A DNA stretch of 52,333 nt from an uncultured Aquimarina sp. (GCA_947493495.1 CANLRN010000024.1:1-52333), one strand, 5' to 3'; numbered from the stretch's first letter, positions 1 through 8,437 are shown. The notes: a model not told the origin generated them from the letters alone. Translations and numbers: made by a program.

Positions 1-81
1 AATTTCAACTAAATTTAGTCTTAGACTAGTAAAATGGTTAGATTTCTTATCCCTTAAATTTATTTAGGACAGGATTGGTTT

Positions 82-1710
82 CTAACCTATTATTTCAATA
101 ATTGTCCAAAGAGCAATTAATAGAGTCATTATTGCAATTCCAATTATTCTATAATCACTAATTCCTTTTATTTTATTGAAATATTCTGCTGGTACAAAAA
201 CGTATGATATTTGCTCATTAGTTGGTCGGGGACTAGCATAACTTACCATAACAAAAATTAAGCAGCATAATACAAACCCCCACCAAGCCTGCATCATAAA
301 GATGATACCCCACGTGTCTGTAATTAATTTTACACCATTGTCATCTGGGAAATCCAAACCAAACATCAACCCTCCAATGATCAAACCGAAAGCAAAAGTA
401 ACTTTGGCAGCTTCTTTGGTTCCTCGTTTCCAGAAATAACCCAATATAAATACAGCTGAGATGGAAGGTGCAATACTGGAGCCAATGGAATTTACAATAC
501 TAATAATTGATCCTCCTTTTGACCCAGCAACAAGAGAGAATAAAATGGAAATAACCATGACTATAAAAGCGGAAATTTTCCCAACATACACCAATTTGTC
601 ATCTTCTGTTTGTGGACGAAAACGTTTCACAATATCGATTGAAATTAAAGTAGATGAACTATTTAAAGCAGCTGCCACAGAACTCATTAAAGCTGCTAGC
701 AAAGAAGCTATTACAATTCCTATCAACCCCGTTGGTAGCAACTCGCTGACCAAAACCGAATAGGTTTGTCCAGTCCCTGCATTCTCAATTGTGTCTTTAA
801 ATAATACATAAGCTAGTAAACCAGGTAATAGCATGAAAAATACAGGAGCCAATTTCAATACCGCAGTAACCATTGGACCAAGGCGAGCATCTTTTTCAGA
901 TTTAGAGCCTAGTGCTCTTTGCACAATTGTCTGGTCGGTAAACCAATACCAAATTCCCAATACAGGATACCCTAATAAAACGGCATACCAAGGAATTCCA
1001 CCTGTTTCAGCAACGACACTGTCTGTTCTTAGCATAGATAAACTATCAGGTTTTATAGCATCTTTAAATTCTGAAAAACTATGTATTCCAGCTTCAGGAA
1101 GCATATACAAACCAAAAAAAGTAATTAGTATACTTCCTCCTAAAAGCATTACAGATTGAATTGATTCTGTAATAGCAACTGCTTTTAACCCGCCTAATAT
1201 AGTATATAGCGCTGTTAAAAATGAAATTAAAAGGACACCCCAAAGTTGATCTAATCCAAAGAATTCTTTCATAATAGTTGCTCCTGCATAAAGACTAATT
1301 CCAATATGAATTAACAAAGCTGTTAGAATAGCAAAAACGACCATAAATGTTCTTGAAGAACCATCAAATCGTTTTTCAAAATACTCTGGAATTGTTGCTA
1401 TTTTTTTTCTAAAATAAAAAGGTGCAATAAAAATTCCTAAAAATACCAAACAAGGAATTGCCATCCATTCAAAAATACCATCAGATAGCCCTGAGGTAAA
1501 ACCAGATTCAGCAAAACCAACAATGTGTACAGTGGAAATATTGGAGGCAAATAAAGAGGCTCCAACAATTCCCCAACCTAAAGACCTTCCTGCTAAAAAA
1601 TAGCTATTGGAAGATTGTTTTTTTAAGCCTCCACTAACCCTAATTCCAACGATAACAATAGCTATTAAATAAAAAACAATAATACCTAAATCTAAGTATG
1701 AGATATTCAT
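82..1710 (-). CDS. Sodium/solute symporter (SSS family, SGLT-like)
   Basis: A 542-residue polytopic inner-membrane protein with about 14 hydrophobic segments. The N-terminal stretch has the SSS hallmarks (FLAGRSLGWG near residue 40, then a small-residue helix containing SNISTVHIVG), and LGGLKAVAITESIQS near 175 is typical of SGLT-type sugar symporters. The family couples sodium entry to uptake of sugars, sugar acids or similar small solutes. It is the last gene of a five-gene minus-strand operon, 20 nt after a zinc-type dehydrogenase, so it probably imports the substrate that the enzymes upstream oxidise. The length is normal and there are no disruptions. The transported substrate cannot be read from the sequence. 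Confidence 0.9.
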   Translation of the reverse strand: MNISYLDLGIIVFYLIAIVIVGIRVSGGLKKQSSNSYFLAGRSLGWGIVGASLFASNISTVHIVGFAESGFTSGLSDGIFEWMAIPCLVFLGIFIAPFYFRKKIATIPEYFEKRFDGSSRTFMVVFAILTALLIHIGISLYAGATIMKEFFGLDQLWGVLLISFLTALYTILGGLKAVAITESIQSVMLLGGSILITFFGLYMLPEAGIHSFSEFKDAIKPDSLSMLRTDSVVAETGGIPWYAVLLGYPVLGIWYWFTDQTIVQRALGSKSEKDARLGPMVTAVLKLAPVFFMLLPGLLAYVLFKDTIENAGTGQTYSVLVSELLPTGLIGIVIASLLAALMSSVAAALNSSSTLISIDIVKRFRPQTEDDKLVYVGKISAFIVMVISILFSLVAGSKGGSIISIVNSIGSSIAPSISAVFILGYFWKRGTKEAAKVTFAFGLIIGGLMFGLDFPDDNGVKLITDTWGIIFMMQAWWGFVLCCLIFVMVSYASPRPTNEQISYVFVPAEYFNKIKGISDYRIIGIAIMTLLIALWTIIEIIG

Positions 1711-1730
1711 AATTTAAAATGTTTATAGTT

Positions 1731-2750
1731 TTATAATTCAATTACAGCTTTAATTAAATCGCCTTGATATGTATATAGTTTTTCAAATTCTGTTGGGACA
1801 TCATCAAATTTAATTCTATGCGTAATAAAAGGGCTTGGATCAATTTTTCCAGATTCAATTAATCGAATAATTCGACTAAAGTCTGAACTTAATGCAGCCC
1901 TACTTGCTTTTAGAGTTAATTCTTTTTTATGAAAATAAGGATCGTTAAAAACAACATCACCTAAGAATAAACCAATAAAGACAATCGTTCCTCCAGCAGA
2001 AGCATATTTAAACGTGTTCATCATAGATTTTTCACTTCCAGTTGCATCCAATACAATTGTAGGTAAATCTCCATTTAATAATTTTGTTAGTGTAGATTCT
2101 ACATCTCCAAGTGCATTAATAGTATCTTTTACTTTAGTTATTTTTTTGCATTTTTTAAGCTTGTCATCATCTATATCCATAGCGATTACCCTTGCACCTG
2201 TTAATTGAGCAAATTGAATAGTTCCTAACCCGATTGGGCCTGTACCTATAACCAATACAATATCTGTATGCGATATTTGAGCTCTGTCAACTGCATGACA
2301 ACCTATTGCGAGAGGTTCTATCATTGCAAGTTGATCTTCTGATAAGCTACTAGAAGCATGAAGGAATTTTGCTGGGTATTTGAAATATTCTTGCATACCA
2401 CCATCTACATGTACACCTAAAACCCTAAGATTATCTCCACAATTAGGTTTTCCGTTTCTCACAGCCTGATTTTCTCCTTCATTATAATAAGGTTCTACAG
2501 CGCATAAATCACCAATTTTTACGTTGGAAACTCCTTTACCAATGTCGATAACTTCTACAGCCAATTCATGACCAAGAATTTTAGGGTAATTAAAAAAAGG
2601 TTGACTTCCTTTAAATGCATGTAAATCTGTACCACATACACCTATTTTTTTTACTTTAAGAAGTGCTTCTCCATCTTGAAGGGTCTTGTTAAAATTAGAA
2701 TCTTCAAAAGATTCCCATTTCCCAGGTTCGTTAAGTCTAATTACTTTCAT
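1731..2750 (-). CDS. Zinc-type alcohol/polyol dehydrogenase (RspB/LgoD-like MDR)
   Basis: A 339-residue medium-chain dehydrogenase with an N-terminal GroES-like domain and a Rossmann domain (VIGTGPIGLG near 168). The catalytic zinc site is present (Cys39 in GVCGTD, His61-Glu62 in GHE, and a Glu in MIEPLAIG). The overall pattern, including LRVLGVHVDGG, resembles E. coli RspB, also 339 residues, and L-galactonate-type dehydrogenases, which act on sugar acids or polyols with NAD(P). The loop at residues 87-104, which normally carries four structural-zinc cysteines, has only one Cys, so the structural zinc is probably lost. The start overlaps the stop of the aldo/keto reductase by 4 nt, suggesting translational coupling. 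The substrate is inferred only from the operon. Confidence 0.85.
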   Translation of the reverse strand: MKVIRLNEPGKWESFEDSNFNKTLQDGEALLKVKKIGVCGTDLHAFKGSQPFFNYPKILGHELAVEVIDIGKGVSNVKIGDLCAVEPYYNEGENQAVRNGKPNCGDNLRVLGVHVDGGMQEYFKYPAKFLHASSSLSEDQLAMIEPLAIGCHAVDRAQISHTDIVLVIGTGPIGLGTIQFAQLTGARVIAMDIDDDKLKKCKKITKVKDTINALGDVESTLTKLLNGDLPTIVLDATGSEKSMMNTFKYASAGGTIVFIGLFLGDVVFNDPYFHKKELTLKASRAALSSDFSRIIRLIESGKIDPSPFITHRIKFDDVPTEFEKLYTYQGDLIKAVIEL

Positions 2751-3682
2751 TCGATAATTGTTTCTGTAATTTCATTGAATATATCTTCAGGTAATTTTCC
2801 GAGATTCCAATCTTCTATGGTAGATTTAATTTGCTTCATATTACGTGCACCCATCACCACTCTGTCTGCTTCAGCTATGGAAAATAAATAGCGTTGTGCT
2901 AATGTAGACAAAGGCATATCTATTCTATCTGCAATAGCCTTAACTTTGATTGCATTATTTAAATCATTTTGCGTAATCCAAACCCCGTCTACTCCTTCTT
3001 TTTTATATTGTTCAAAGCGATTTCCTAACAAAGAAAAATGTAATGCCGATGCAGCGTAATAAGAGATGCTTTCATTTTTATACTGTTGGATCTCCTTATT
3101 AAATACACTTAGATTACACGCATTCATTTTAAGAAACCCTGAAACTACATCAAAATATTCCTTTTTCACATAAGGAAAAAAAGTTTCGTTTGGATTTCCA
3201 CCAACACCAATTTGTTTTATTAAGCCTTCAGATTTAAAAGTGAGTAACGTTTCTATAGCTTCTTCAATTTGTTTTTCCAGAATCAAATGAGGCTCATGTA
3301 AAAAAAGTAAATCAATAGAATTTATATCTAATGTTTTTAAACTGTTCTCAACACTTCTGCGCATTCCATCTTTAGAGTAATCTAATTTTGTATCAAAAGC
3401 ATCTTCTCCTTTAAGTCTTCCTACCTTAGTACTCACAAAAGGTTTTTTTCCTTTCCATTGCTTTAAAGCAGCACCTACATAAAGTTCAGAATTTGCATAG
3501 GAAGGTGAAGTATCTAGCGCAGAAATTCCATTTTCAAAGGCGTATAATAAAGCTTCTATAGATTCATTAGAATCTACATCTCCCCAAACTCCTCCAATAC
3601 CAGATGTTCCATAGACCAACCTACTACCTCCATTAAAAGCTTCGCTAGTTTTATAATCTTTAATATATGTTGGCTTATACAT
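2747..3682 (-). CDS. Aldo/keto reductase (probable aldose 1-dehydrogenase)
   Basis: A 311-residue TIM-barrel oxidoreductase. The catalytic tetrad is visible as Asp57 and Tyr62 (LDTSPSYANSE), Lys86 (VSTKVGR) and His129 (LLFLHEPH). The N-terminal GTSGIGGVWG and the length match the group that includes D-threo-aldose and L-fucose 1-dehydrogenases, which oxidise aldoses to lactones. The C-terminal VVMGARNMKQ region fits nicotinamide-cofactor binding. It lies 4 nt after the SDR gene and overlaps the next gene by 4 nt. In this operon it could carry out the first oxidation of an imported aldose. Related families include pyridoxal and L-glyceraldehyde reductases, so the substrate remains open. Confidence 0.85.
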   Translation of the reverse strand: MYKPTYIKDYKTSEAFNGGSRLVYGTSGIGGVWGDVDSNESIEALLYAFENGISALDTSPSYANSELYVGAALKQWKGKKPFVSTKVGRLKGEDAFDTKLDYSKDGMRRSVENSLKTLDINSIDLLFLHEPHLILEKQIEEAIETLLTFKSEGLIKQIGVGGNPNETFFPYVKKEYFDVVSGFLKMNACNLSVFNKEIQQYKNESISYYAASALHFSLLGNRFEQYKKEGVDGVWITQNDLNNAIKVKAIADRIDMPLSTLAQRYLFSIAEADRVVMGARNMKQIKSTIEDWNLGKLPEDIFNEITETIIE

Positions 3683-3686
3683 CTTC

Positions 3687-4448
3687 TTAAAAGTTTACGG
3701 TTGCTCCACCATCAACAGGCAACACCACCCCTGTGATATATCTTGCCGCTTCAGAACTTAAAAAAACTGCCGCATTTCCAATATCACTTGTTTGACCAAA
3801 GCAATCCATGGCAATTCTATTTGTTATTTGCTCTTTTCTTTTTTCATCACTCTCAATAGCTTTTAAAAACATGTTAGATTCTATCCAACCAGGAGCTATG
3901 GCGTTCACACGAACATTATAGGTAGAATATTCTGTTACCAACGCATTTACAAGACCTGTTAAGGCTGTTTTTGATGTTCCATATGCTACCACTTTATCAA
4001 TACCAAACAAACCTGCCATAGAACCAATCATTAGAATGGATCCTGATTTTCTTTTAAGCATATATTTTGCGCATTCACGTGTTAAGGCAAACACGCTCAT
4101 CACATTAGTTTGCATAATTCTTTCAAAATCATCATCAGAAGTTTCTTGAGCCATTCCTTTGTAATGAATTCCTGCATTATTTACAAGAATTTCGATTGGC
4201 CCGATGTTAGTTTCAATATCTTTTACCAAATTAGGAATTTCCTTCTTGTTGGTAATATCGTTAACTAGATAGTGAGCATTCTCACCCAAATCGGCAATGG
4301 CTTCTTTTAGAATTTGCTCTCTACGACCTGTTATAACTACAGTTGCGCCTACCTCAATATAAGCTTTAGCAATTCCTAGTCCAATCCCTGTACCCCCACC
4401 AGTAATCAGAGCGATTTTATTTTTTAATGAAAAAGCTGCTAATCCCAT
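3687..4448 (-). CDS. Short-chain dehydrogenase/reductase (SDR, classical)
   Basis: A 253-residue Rossmann-fold oxidoreductase with all classical SDR motifs: cofactor loop TGGGTGIG (residues 16-23), NNAG (90-93), catalytic Ser143 (IGSMAG), Tyr156 and Lys160 (YGTSK), and the C-terminal PVDGG. Arg42 and Arg43 after the second strand may favour NADP, which is an inference. Beside an enolase-superfamily dehydratase, a fitting role is oxidation of a 2-keto-3-deoxy sugar acid, as in oxidative L-fucose or L-rhamnose routes, or sugar oxidation itself. It sits 1 nt downstream of the dehydratase gene in a tightly packed operon. Confidence 0.87.
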   Translation of the reverse strand: MGLAAFSLKNKIALITGGGTGIGLGIAKAYIEVGATVVITGRREQILKEAIADLGENAHYLVNDITNKKEIPNLVKDIETNIGPIEILVNNAGIHYKGMAQETSDDDFERIMQTNVMSVFALTRECAKYMLKRKSGSILMIGSMAGLFGIDKVVAYGTSKTALTGLVNALVTEYSTYNVRVNAIAPGWIESNMFLKAIESDEKRKEQITNRIAMDCFGQTSDIGNAAVFLSSEAARYITGVVLPVDGGATVNF

Positions 4449-4449
4449 A

Positions 4450-5532
4450 TTATTTTATTTCAGTTAAATGATCGTCTAAAAAGGTAAATCCCCAACCAGG
4501 TAAATCATGAGGTTTGGCAAAACCATTTTCAATAACCATAGGGTTGTCTATTAAAGGGTCTACCCAATCAAAAGATTCTGCACCTACTCCGTTTGGTATG
4601 GTACATAATAATGGCACATCATAATCTTTATAATAATGAGGTAAAACTGGTAAGTGAAAACTGTGGGCTAAAGCCGCACTTTCTCTCCAAGCTTCAACTC
4701 CTCCTATTCTTAAAATATCTGGTTGCCAAATATCTAAAGCGTTTTTTGTAACCAATTCACGAAGAGGTAGTGTGTCAAATTCTCTTTCCCCCATTGCCAA
4801 AGAAATACCCGTTTGGTTTTTTAATACCTGATAAGCTTGAAAATCTTGGTGATTTACAGGCTCTTCAAACCAATTAATATTTAAGTCTTTAGCTCCATTT
4901 GCCAATTTTATTGCTGATGGTAAATCCATTCCTTGATTGGCATCCATCATAATATCAATATCATTTCCAACGGCATCTCTTACTTTTTGTAAGCGCTCTA
5001 AATCTGTACTTACTTTTGGTGAACCTACTTTAATTTTAACAGCTTTAAAACCTCTGTTAGCATAATCTGTAACTTCTTCAATAAGTTCATCTATACTATA
5101 AGAAATCCATCCACCACTTCCATAAATATTTACTTTTTCTTTGGTTGCTCCTAATAATTTATAAACCGGTTGGTTTTGTGCTTTTCCCCAGGCATCCCAC
5201 ATAGCAATATTAATTGCTGCTTGAGCCCATCTTAAGAGGCCTTGATTACCAAAATATTCAAATAATTCATCAAGTTTTTTACTAAGTACTCCTGTTTCAT
5301 ACACTTTATATCCTTTTATTACTGGAATTAAATCTTTTAACGCTCCAACAATTGCATTTGGAGAATATTGAAATGATAATAAATATGATTCTCCAATGAT
5401 TCCATTTTCAAGTTGAATTTTTAGCACTAGAAAAGATATTTCAGTAAGTGTATGTGTAGCATCAGAAATTGGTTTCTTTAGCGGTGTTGTTGCTTTATAA
5501 ATTTTTAAATCTCTTATTTCTAAATCCTTCAT
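4450..5532 (-). CDS. Enolase-superfamily sugar-acid dehydratase (mandelate racemase group)
   Basis: A 360-residue protein with an N-terminal capping domain and a C-terminal beta/alpha barrel. The barrel shows KxK (Lys166, Lys168), probable metal ligands Asp197 (MMDANQ), Glu223 (WFEEP) and Glu249 (MGEREF), and an Asp272-His299 dyad (QPDILRIGG, LPHYYKD), as in the mandelate racemase subgroup. Members dehydrate sugar acids to 2-keto-3-deoxy acids or act as cycloisomerases such as the 3,6-anhydrogalactonate enzyme; motifs alone do not separate these. It is the promoter-proximal gene of the operon and faces an AraC gene across 148 bp. It is shorter than typical L-fuconate dehydratases (about 430 residues), so another acid substrate is quite possible. 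Confidence 0.82.
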   Translation of the reverse strand: MKDLEIRDLKIYKATTPLKKPISDATHTLTEISFLVLKIQLENGIIGESYLLSFQYSPNAIVGALKDLIPVIKGYKVYETGVLSKKLDELFEYFGNQGLLRWAQAAINIAMWDAWGKAQNQPVYKLLGATKEKVNIYGSGGWISYSIDELIEEVTDYANRGFKAVKIKVGSPKVSTDLERLQKVRDAVGNDIDIMMDANQGMDLPSAIKLANGAKDLNINWFEEPVNHQDFQAYQVLKNQTGISLAMGEREFDTLPLRELVTKNALDIWQPDILRIGGVEAWRESAALAHSFHLPVLPHYYKDYDVPLLCTIPNGVGAESFDWVDPLIDNPMVIENGFAKPHDLPGWGFTFLDDHLTEIK

Positions 5533-5549
5533 TTTTGCATTGCTTATAT

Positions 5550-5583
5550 TAATACAAATATCATTAAATTGATATTTGTATTA
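5550..5583. promoter_or_regulatory. Perfect 14-bp inverted repeat between catabolic operon and araC-type gene
   Basis: TAATACAAATATCA at 5550-5563 and its exact reverse complement at 5570-5583 are separated by 6 nt. The repeat lies 17 nt upstream of the dehydratase start on the minus strand and about 100 nt upstream of the AraC-type gene on the plus strand. Each arm contains GATATTTG, one base off the Bacteroidetes -7 consensus TAnnTTTG, so a regulator bound here would overlap a promoter. This is a good candidate operator for the adjacent AraC-family protein. The region is AT-rich, but a perfect 28-base match at this spot is unlikely to be chance. Confidence 0.6.
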
Positions 5584-5680
5584 GTATATAATATTACACT
5601 TATTATGTATTATATTGATTTTTTAAAACTCTATAATTAATCATAGATCAATATTTTACATTTTTTAGCATGTTTATTTT

Positions 5681-6532
5681 ATGAAAGCTCAGTTAAAACA
5701 AGTTACTACATCTCCCAACAATTCATTTAAAGTTAAAATGTTTGAGGAAAAGGAATTTAAGGCCGAATGGCATTTTCATCCGCAGTTTGAATTAACCTAT
5801 ATGATACAAAGTACTGGGATTAGGTATGTAGGGGACTCTATGCAACCATTTGAAAGAGGCGATTTAGTTTTAGTTGGTAAAAACGTTCCTCATTCTTGGA
5901 AAACTATTGATACCAAAAATGAGCGAGTTAAATGCGTCGTCATTCAATGGGATGAAGATTTATTTAAATATTGGATTGATAAACCAGAATTTACAAGTAT
6001 AAAAAAAATGCTTTTAAAATCTAGTTACGGTATGTCTTTTGATGTGGAAACAGCGCTTTCTTTAGAAAGTTCGTTTAGTTCTATTTTTAACCAAAATCCA
6101 TTTGAACGATTCTTGTCTTTATTGAATATATTAAATGTTTTAGCTACTAAAGCATCAATTAAATTACTAGCTGGACCAAGTTTTGGGAAAGACCTTTCTT
6201 TAAAAGAAAGCCATAGAGTAAATGTAATTAATAACTATATTAAAGATAATTATCAAAACCAACCTTCTTTAACTGAACTATCAAATAAGTTATCGCTAAG
6301 TAAGGAGGCTTTCTGTCGATTTTTTAAAAAAACTTTTGATAAGACGTATTCAAGTTATGTTAATGAGTATAAAATAACAATAGCCTGTAAAATGCTAATA
6401 GAAACGGACTTGTCAGTATCAGAAATAGGTTACGAATCTGGGTTTAATAACTTATCATTTTTTCATAGAAAATTTAATCAGTATAAACAAATATCTCCAA
6501 ATGCTTATAGACAGTTATGGCAAAGGATTTGA
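5681..6532 (+). CDS. AraC-family transcriptional regulator (cupin sensor + HTH)
   Basis: A 283-residue protein with an N-terminal cupin-like sensor domain (residues 10-100, with EWHFHPQFELTY and GDLVLVGKNVPHSW) and a C-terminal double helix-turn-helix (about 185-283, with LSLSKEAFCRFFKKTF and SEIGYESGFNNLSFFHRKF). Such regulators bind a sugar or sugar acid and usually activate transport and catabolic genes. Divergent placement next to the sugar-acid operon and the shared inverted repeat at 5550-5583 make that operon the probable target. A hairpin terminator follows at 6565-6598. Confidence 0.88.
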   Translation: MKAQLKQVTTSPNNSFKVKMFEEKEFKAEWHFHPQFELTYMIQSTGIRYVGDSMQPFERGDLVLVGKNVPHSWKTIDTKNERVKCVVIQWDEDLFKYWIDKPEFTSIKKMLLKSSYGMSFDVETALSLESSFSSIFNQNPFERFLSLLNILNVLATKASIKLLAGPSFGKDLSLKESHRVNVINNYIKDNYQNQPSLTELSNKLSLSKEAFCRFFKKTFDKTYSSYVNEYKITIACKMLIETDLSVSEIGYESGFNNLSFFHRKFNQYKQISPNAYRQLWQRI

Positions 6533-6564
6533 GAAATCAAAAATTAAAATTGTATACTAGAAAT

Positions 6565-6598
6565 GGTAAGAATCATATTGTGGAATTCCTACCGTTTT
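6565..6598 (+). terminator. Rho-independent terminator after araC-type gene
   Basis: GGTAAGAAT (6565-6573) pairs with ATTCCTACC (6585-6593) with one mismatch and is followed by GTTTTT. It lies 33 nt after the regulator stop codon, as expected for its terminator. Confidence 0.6.
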
Positions 6599-6639
6599 TC
6601 GGACAAATTTAAACACCTAATCTTTAACTTGTGTAAACT

Positions 6640-7410
6640 ATGTATCTTAACGAACATAAATCAACACCTATACAAGTTAAAAAAACTAAAATGATAAAAG
6701 GAATACTAAAAAAAATACTAGGAAGGGATCTTCAACAAGTAATAATTAACCAAACCAAAGAATTAGAATGGGCACACATATATCATGACTCTATAAGAGA
6801 TAAGGTATGGATAAATAGCCTTTCCTTAAATATAGGTAGATGGGCAGGTAATTATCCATTTTTTTATATTCTTAATAGAATCTTAAACGATTATAAACCA
6901 AAAGAAATCTTAGAATTAGGTCTTGGAGAGTCTTCAAAATTCATTTCTACTTATCTAGATAATTACTTAATGAAATCGACTCACACAATAATTGAACAGG
7001 ATAATAACTGGAAAAATAATTTTAATGATCGTTTTACACTTTCTACTAGATCTTCGGTACATATTCTTCCTTTACAAAAAAAGAATATAAACGGGTTTAA
7101 ATTTAACGGTTATGAGAAAATTGAAGAATTTATCACAAAAAAATATGACCTATATCTTGTTGACGGTCCTTTCGGATCATCAAATTACTCACGCTATGAT
7201 ATAGTTAACATTGTAAAAAAAATGAACAAAAATGATGAATTTATTTTGATACTTGATGACGTCAATAGAGATGGTGAGAAACAAACTTTTAATGAGCTAA
7301 AAAAACTTTTTAAAGATAAAGAAATTGATATACATATTGGTCAATATGGAGGAATGAAATCCGTTGCTGTTATTGGAACCAAAAAGTATCGATTTGTTGA
7401 CAGTTTATAA
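6640..7410 (+). CDS. SAM-methyltransferase-fold protein, function unknown
   Basis: A 256-residue soluble protein. EILELGLGESSKF at residues 89-101 resembles motif I of class I SAM-dependent methyltransferases, and YDLYLVDGPFGSS (169-181) and LILDDVNRDGE (203-213) look like later strands of the same fold. Similar proteins occur near polysaccharide gene clusters, but here it stands alone between an AraC-type regulator and a long non-coding stretch. Residues 18-30 (MIKGILKKILGRD) look like a natural start, so translation may begin at 6691 instead of 6640. The gene is very AT-rich and has no functional partner nearby. The catalytic activity is inferred from fold motifs only. Confidence 0.6.
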   Translation: MYLNEHKSTPIQVKKTKMIKGILKKILGRDLQQVIINQTKELEWAHIYHDSIRDKVWINSLSLNIGRWAGNYPFFYILNRILNDYKPKEILELGLGESSKFISTYLDNYLMKSTHTIIEQDNNWKNNFNDRFTLSTRSSVHILPLQKKNINGFKFNGYEKIEEFITKKYDLYLVDGPFGSSNYSRYDIVNIVKKMNKNDEFILILDDVNRDGEKQTFNELKKLFKDKEIDIHIGQYGGMKSVAVIGTKKYRFVDSL

Positions 7411-7731
7411 TTGAACCCGCTTTATGCAATAGAAAATTTATTACATCTTGTAGCTACTGCAAATACTACCGCTGCGCTGCGTTTTTTAATTTCTGCATAG
7501 CACTGCTATGCAGAAATTAAGAAAACACTAGTATTTCTTGCATCTACAAGCTTCACGACAACCTTCTATTGCATAAATCGGGCAATGTCGTTAAGTTAAG
7601 CTCAAAAAACATCTATTTTGTAATACTGAGTCTATCGAAGTGGAATTAAAACGAAGGTTAGGATGGCCTTCGACAAGCTTAGACTGACAATGATAAAGCT
7701 TAACTTAACAACATTGATAAATCGGGTTGAA
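7411..7731. repeat. Composite palindromic intergenic element, copy 1 (REP-like core)
   Basis: The element starts at the base after the preceding stop codon. Its ends are inverted copies (AACCCGCTTTAT near 7414 and ATAAATCGGGTT near 7717-7728). The left half is one long imperfect palindrome centred at 7503, with outer arms TTTATGCAATAGAA and TTCTATTGCATAAA and an inner perfect 16-bp stem (7486-7501 with 7505-7520, 3-nt loop). The right half is a core bounded by 20-bp inverted repeats (7583-7602 and 7697-7716) that carries two REP-like motifs, CTGAGTCTATCGAAG near 7626 and CTTCGACAAGCTTAG near 7668. A related element with the core reversed lies at 48792-49090. It is non-coding and possibly a mobile or transcript-end element. 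Confidence 0.75.
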
Positions 7732-8112
7732 TTACAAAATCATAGGTAATAAGAAATATAACATTGTTGCTATACCGCATTAAAACGCATCATTATTCGA
7801 TTTCTGATGATACTCTAAATATTAATTCACCATTTTATCCGTAATATTTCCGGTACTCCAAACTATCTGAACTATTAGCCTTGATAGTGTATGCCTATTT
7901 ACTCGTTGTTCAGACATATTTACAAAGGTAGTTTTTTTAGAAGTTAAAGCGAGATGCACTAAAGTGCATAGTTTTAACTAAATTTGAGACCAATAAAAAC
8001 AGAAGCTGTTGCGAAATTTCAAAGTACGGTTTTGAAGAAGTAGGGAAATATACTCTAATGTAAGGTTTTTGCGCATTCACAAAAACAGAATATGTTAATC
8101 ATAATTATTATA
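7732..8112. other. Intergenic stretch without a convincing gene
   Basis: No protein gene is convincing here. A 31-codon minus-strand frame at 7822-7917 (starts MSEQRVNRHT) has a -7-like TACCTTTG at 7923-7930 upstream, but it is too short to call. It could be the decayed start of a former gene. Short inverted repeats such as TGCACTAAAGTGCA near 7954 occur without an obvious role. Confidence 0.4.
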
Positions 8113-8437
8113 TAAAAAAACAACCCTCAGGTTAACTACTCCTGAGGGTCTGAATTGAAACGTAATTATAATATTTAACACAAACTCAACATATACATAA
8201 TTATGAATGTTTCAATTTTACTGTTTTTTCTTATTATTTTCTACTGTGCGAATATAAGCTCAAATATCTAATTATTTTAACAAATTTTATTCCACAATCA
8301 ATATTTAATGATTTGTTAAAATTTTGATAAAATTATTACGATTATCTTTATAAAATATACTTGCGTATTGAAATATGTTTCCCCTTATGTGCTTTCGTTA
8401 CCATATTCCCATTGGTATTTTGTAGTAAAAGCGTATA
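8113..8437 (-). ncRNA. Candidate small RNA on the minus strand
   Basis: A strong minus-strand terminator (8115-8149) ends a region with no protein gene. A -7-like box, TATATTTG, lies at 8444-8451 in the same orientation, which would give a transcript of about 325 nt; a second weak box near 8250 would give about 130 nt. Near the 3' end, TTGAAAC (8155-8161) can pair with GTTTCAA (8211-8217), placing a stem just before the terminator. The sequence shows no RNase P, tmRNA, SRP or clear 6S landmarks. The call rests on the isolated terminator plus a possible promoter. Confidence 0.25.
8115..8149 (-). terminator. Strong isolated minus-strand terminator
   Basis: ACCCTCAG (8123-8130) and CTGAGGGT (8142-8149) form a perfect 8-bp GC-rich stem. 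Read on the minus strand the hairpin is followed by TGTTTTTTTA. The nearest upstream minus-strand protein gene already has its own tandem terminators at 8632-8702, so this one probably serves another transcript. Confidence 0.7.

Noticed and set aside
7822..7917. 31-codon minus-strand frame (MSEQRVNRHT start) as a gene
   Set aside because: It is too short, shows no recognisable family and has only a weak promoter-like box.
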